From the NCBI GenBank assembly GCA_016795365.1, contig JAEUHN010000051.1, positions 62,001-126,000 of the forward strand: a DNA stretch of 64,000 bases, in the 5' to 3' direction. The stretch's first letter is position 1; every line of letters begins with the position of its first letter. Source of the DNA: Verrucomicrobiaceae bacterium (GTDB lineage Bacteria > Verrucomicrobiota > Verrucomicrobiia > Verrucomicrobiales > Verrucomicrobiaceae). Below the pieces are notes generated by a model, which had not been told where the DNA came from, made no database searches, and saw only the letters and a program-made list of their open reading frames with translations. A program made the translations under genes and the position numbers. Positions 61,905-64,000 of the stretch are shown one piece after another.

Positions 61905-63032
61905 CTACTTTGCCCTGTAGTCGTTCCAGAGCCACTCCAGGGCCTGGGGCAGAATCTGGGCCCTGGCTGGCCCGAGACCGTGGCCAGCATTTAGACAATA
62001 GACATACTGGTAGTGGTAGCCCTTGGCTTTGAGCACCTTGGCCATGCGATGATTTGCTTCTACCCAATCGTGCATACCATCACGCATCACGTTTGGATTG
62101 TAGTTGTCGCGGTCACCCACGGCCAGCCAGATACGAATCGGCTTCACGGGGCTCTCAGGGATGATCTTGTTGTGAAAGCCCCACGCTCCATCTGGTGTCT
62201 CGGGATTGAAAGGCCATTGCTGATTCACAAACGTGCCAGACGTGGCGAGCACGCGATGATACAAATCTGTGCGATACCATGCCATCGCCAGCGCAGCTGA
62301 ACCTCCAGAACTGCTGCCCATCGTAGCACGGCCTTCGGGATCTCTGGTGAGTTTGACACCTGCGTTCTTCTCCACAAGCGGCAGCACTTCGTTCTCGATG
62401 AACTCCGCATACAGGCCGGACATCGTGTCATACTCACGACCACGCTCATGCCCCTGCGCATCACCACCGCCGCTGGAGATCTGGATCAGGACCTGCACCG
62501 GCACGCGTTTCTGCGCGATGAGGTTGTTCAGGATGTTTGGCATCATCATGTCCGGTTTTCCGCGAGGTCCGTCATGGCCCACGAGGAAGGGAGCCTCCGT
62601 CCCGGGCATGTATTGCGCAGGCACATAGACCGTCACGAAGCGCTGGTAGTCGATGGGATGCGTCTCCACGATCAGCGTCTTCGGGTTGTTTGGATCTACA
62701 GTGCCGAACACATCACGCGCGATGCCGGGATTGAAGAGCTTGCAGTCCTTCGACTCCATCACGAACTGCGTCACCTTTCCCTGCGGCACGCCTTCAACTA
62801 CCTTCGTCTCTGGCGCGGCGATGTAGTCAGGCCCTATGACGAAATCGCCATCCACATCCGCCGGTGCATTGACACCCGGTTTGCCATCCAGTCGCGTGAA
62901 CTTCGGCGCTCCAGGGGCGTCGAAGGGTCGCGTAGGTGGCTGCGGACGATCGGCCTTTTTCTCTTTCGCCTGCTGGGCCAAGGCCGGAAGAGCGAGTGCG
63001 GTGAGAACGAGGAGGAGATGAAGGGAACGCAT
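61905..63032 (-). CDS. Secreted esterase, enterochelin-esterase/esterase-D type
   Basis: The protein has 375 residues from ATG 63032 (signal peptide MRSLHLLLVLTALALPALA); a start at 63053 is also open. The alpha/beta-hydrolase core shows RATMGSSSGGSAALAMAW (nucleophile Ser in GSSSGG) and a C-terminal CLNAGHGLGPARAQILPQALEWLW with the catalytic His. Such Fes-like esterases are frequent in polysaccharide loci as feruloyl or acetyl esterases. The 244 bp between this gene and the SGNH esterase hold nothing recognisable. Confidence 0.87.
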   Translation of the reverse strand: MRSLHLLLVLTALALPALAQQAKEKKADRPQPPTRPFDAPGAPKFTRLDGKPGVNAPADVDGDFVIGPDYIAAPETKVVEGVPQGKVTQFVMESKDCKLFNPGIARDVFGTVDPNNPKTLIVETHPIDYQRFVTVYVPAQYMPGTEAPFLVGHDGPRGKPDMMMPNILNNLIAQKRVPVQVLIQISSGGGDAQGHERGREYDTMSGLYAEFIENEVLPLVEKNAGVKLTRDPEGRATMGSSSGGSAALAMAWYRTDLYHRVLATSGTFVNQQWPFNPETPDGAWGFHNKIIPESPVKPIRIWLAVGDRDNYNPNVMRDGMHDWVEANHRMAKVLKAKGYHYQYVYCLNAGHGLGPARAQILPQALEWLWNDYRAK

Positions 63033-63068
63033 GGGATGAAACTGGTGGATCATTGAGAAAGCGGAAAC

Positions 63069-63701
63069 TCACTTCACCTCGGTGACATCGACCACGTCGA
63101 GCTGGATGAACTGCCCATTGAAGGGCTTTGGCGCGGGAGCAATACCGGGCACGACGAGCTTGGCGAAGTTCGTGATCATGTGCCCGTTCTGGCCGTCGCC
63201 ATGGAGCGTGAGCGTGGCACCACCGTCGATTCCGATAGTAGCGGTGTAGTCGATGGTGAAAATGCGGTGGCCGACCTTGTCATCGCGATTGAAAAAGAAA
63301 TGCTGTGCCGGCGAGGAGACGCTGAGCTGGTAGATGTTGTAGGTTTTGTTGTTCGGCACGCCGCCAATGTAAAAGCGCTCGCCGACCTGCTGGCCGTCCT
63401 TATACATCATCGGCTCCACCACGCCACGCACCCGCAGGGTGACCTTGTAACGTTTACCAGGATCGCCGCCGAAGGTCTTCACATCGGTGAACTTGTCATT
63501 GGTCTTCGGGTCATCTGTCATCCGGGCGGAGATGCCGTCAGCGCCAGGCTTGGGATTCTCTGGCATGGGATCTCGACATGGAAACTCAAAACGATAGCCA
63601 TCCAAGGCAGTTGCGACTTTCTTCAATTCTTCCGCACCGTGGCACAACGGAGCTACCAACGACATAACAAGAGCACAGGAAAGGAAGTTCATGCGGTTCA
63701 T
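63069..63701 (-). CDS. Secreted protein of unknown function
   Basis: The protein has 210 residues from ATG 63701 (signal peptide MNRMNFLSCALVMSLVAPLCHG). The remainder is predicted beta-rich (KRYKVTLRVRGVVEPMMY, YQLSVSSPAQHFFFNRD, GGATLTLHGDGQNGH), a carbohydrate-binding-like pattern, but no family is recognised. It is followed by the esterase gene after 36 bp, on the same strand, and so is probably co-transcribed. Confidence 0.7.
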   Translation of the reverse strand: MNRMNFLSCALVMSLVAPLCHGAEELKKVATALDGYRFEFPCRDPMPENPKPGADGISARMTDDPKTNDKFTDVKTFGGDPGKRYKVTLRVRGVVEPMMYKDGQQVGERFYIGGVPNNKTYNIYQLSVSSPAQHFFFNRDDKVGHRIFTIDYTATIGIDGGATLTLHGDGQNGHMITNFAKLVVPGIAPAPKPFNGQFIQLDVVDVTEVK

Positions 63702-63899
63702 GAATGGTGTGAAAAGTGAGACCATGATGAACGCCAAGGACAACGGAAGCTTGCTGGTATCGCAGAGAACTTTGGGGTGTTGTTGAATTGGCGCAGTCAT
63801 TAGGCCAACCAGATACCACGGCTATCAGTCGCCTCATCCGCTTCTTACGCATCAGGATGCAAGCGCCCCATCACACGAGCAGAACTGCAACAAAGCGAA

Positions 63900-64000
63900 T
63901 TACTTCACGACGAGCCTCGTCAACGGAGGCTGATCCGATGTTAGTTCCAGGTGCGGACCGCGCCATGGCAGGCCGAGCTTCTTCATCTCGACCTCCAGGT
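63900..64000 (-). CDS. C-terminal fragment of an unidentified protein (runs off window end)
   Basis: The last 32 codons of a minus-strand frame end with TAA at 63900-63902. The reading is LEVEMKKLGLPWRGPHLEL then TSDQPPLTRLVVK. It is too short to assign a family; the coding sense is inferred from the frame and codon use. It lies upstream of the unknown secreted protein with a 198-bp gap. Confidence 0.4.
   Translation of the reverse strand, partial: LEVEMKKLGLPWRGPHLELTSDQPPLTRLVVK

Overview
This 64 kb window looks like chromosome of a free-living bacterium of the phylum Verrucomicrobiota, probably Verrucomicrobiales (Prosthecobacter/Verrucomicrobium-like). That is inferred from G+C-rich coding sequence (about 60% by eye), a PEP-CTERM surface protein, DUF1080, ThuA and PQQ-propeller secreted proteins, planctomycete-type ECF sigma/Ser-Thr kinase pairing, FG-GAP_2 and delta-60 repeats, and protein architectures typical of the PVC group. 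I saw no rRNA, tRNA, CRISPR array, insertion sequence or prophage. The window cuts one gene at each end.

Layout. 1-8.6 kb is housekeeping: a lipoprotein fragment, a small membrane protein, a squalene/phytoene synthase, lepB and lepA on the minus strand, then a TrhO-RluA tRNA-modification fusion, tcdA and dinB. The last two are divergent and share a perfect 19-bp inverted repeat containing both start codons. 8.6-12.8 kb is a large membrane-anchored subtilisin-like protease. 12.9-17.6 kb carries surE, rluD, gmd, a solitary lutC and an SDR dehydrogenase, with two heptamer tandem-repeat tracts and a REP-like hairpin cluster between genes. 17.7-30 kb carries a 2-oxoacid:ferredoxin oxidoreductase beta subunit without its alpha partner, DUF1080, lspA, a secreted alpha/beta hydrolase, topB, an ABC exporter with an SGNH-like secreted partner, carbonic anhydrase, an HPF-like protein and a NhaR-type LysR regulator. 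30-38.8 kb is an accessory catabolic block: a LamG/TIM-barrel-like secreted protein, an omega-amidase-like nitrilase, an unusual amidohydrolase-aminotransferase fusion, and a translationally coupled ThuA/PQQ-propeller pair with inserted EF-hands.

38.9-54.2 kb is a same-strand signalling and surface block: ECF sigma factor -> transmembrane Ser/Thr kinase with PD40 and two SUMF1-like domains -> LuxR-type HTH protein -> 2938-residue secreted repeat protein -> small PEP-CTERM protein with a P-domain. 54.2-64 kb is a glycan-related block: three propeller (GH43/GH32-like) secreted proteins, an aldo/keto reductase, a SASA-type SGNH esterase, an enterochelin-esterase-like hydrolase and secreted proteins of unknown function.

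The most interesting points are the two unusual enzyme fusions, the sigma/kinase/HTH/giant-protein array (whose SUMF1 domains lack the catalytic cysteines), the palindrome joining tcdA and dinB, and the heptamer repeats. All functions come from reading the sequence by eye; no database search was run.
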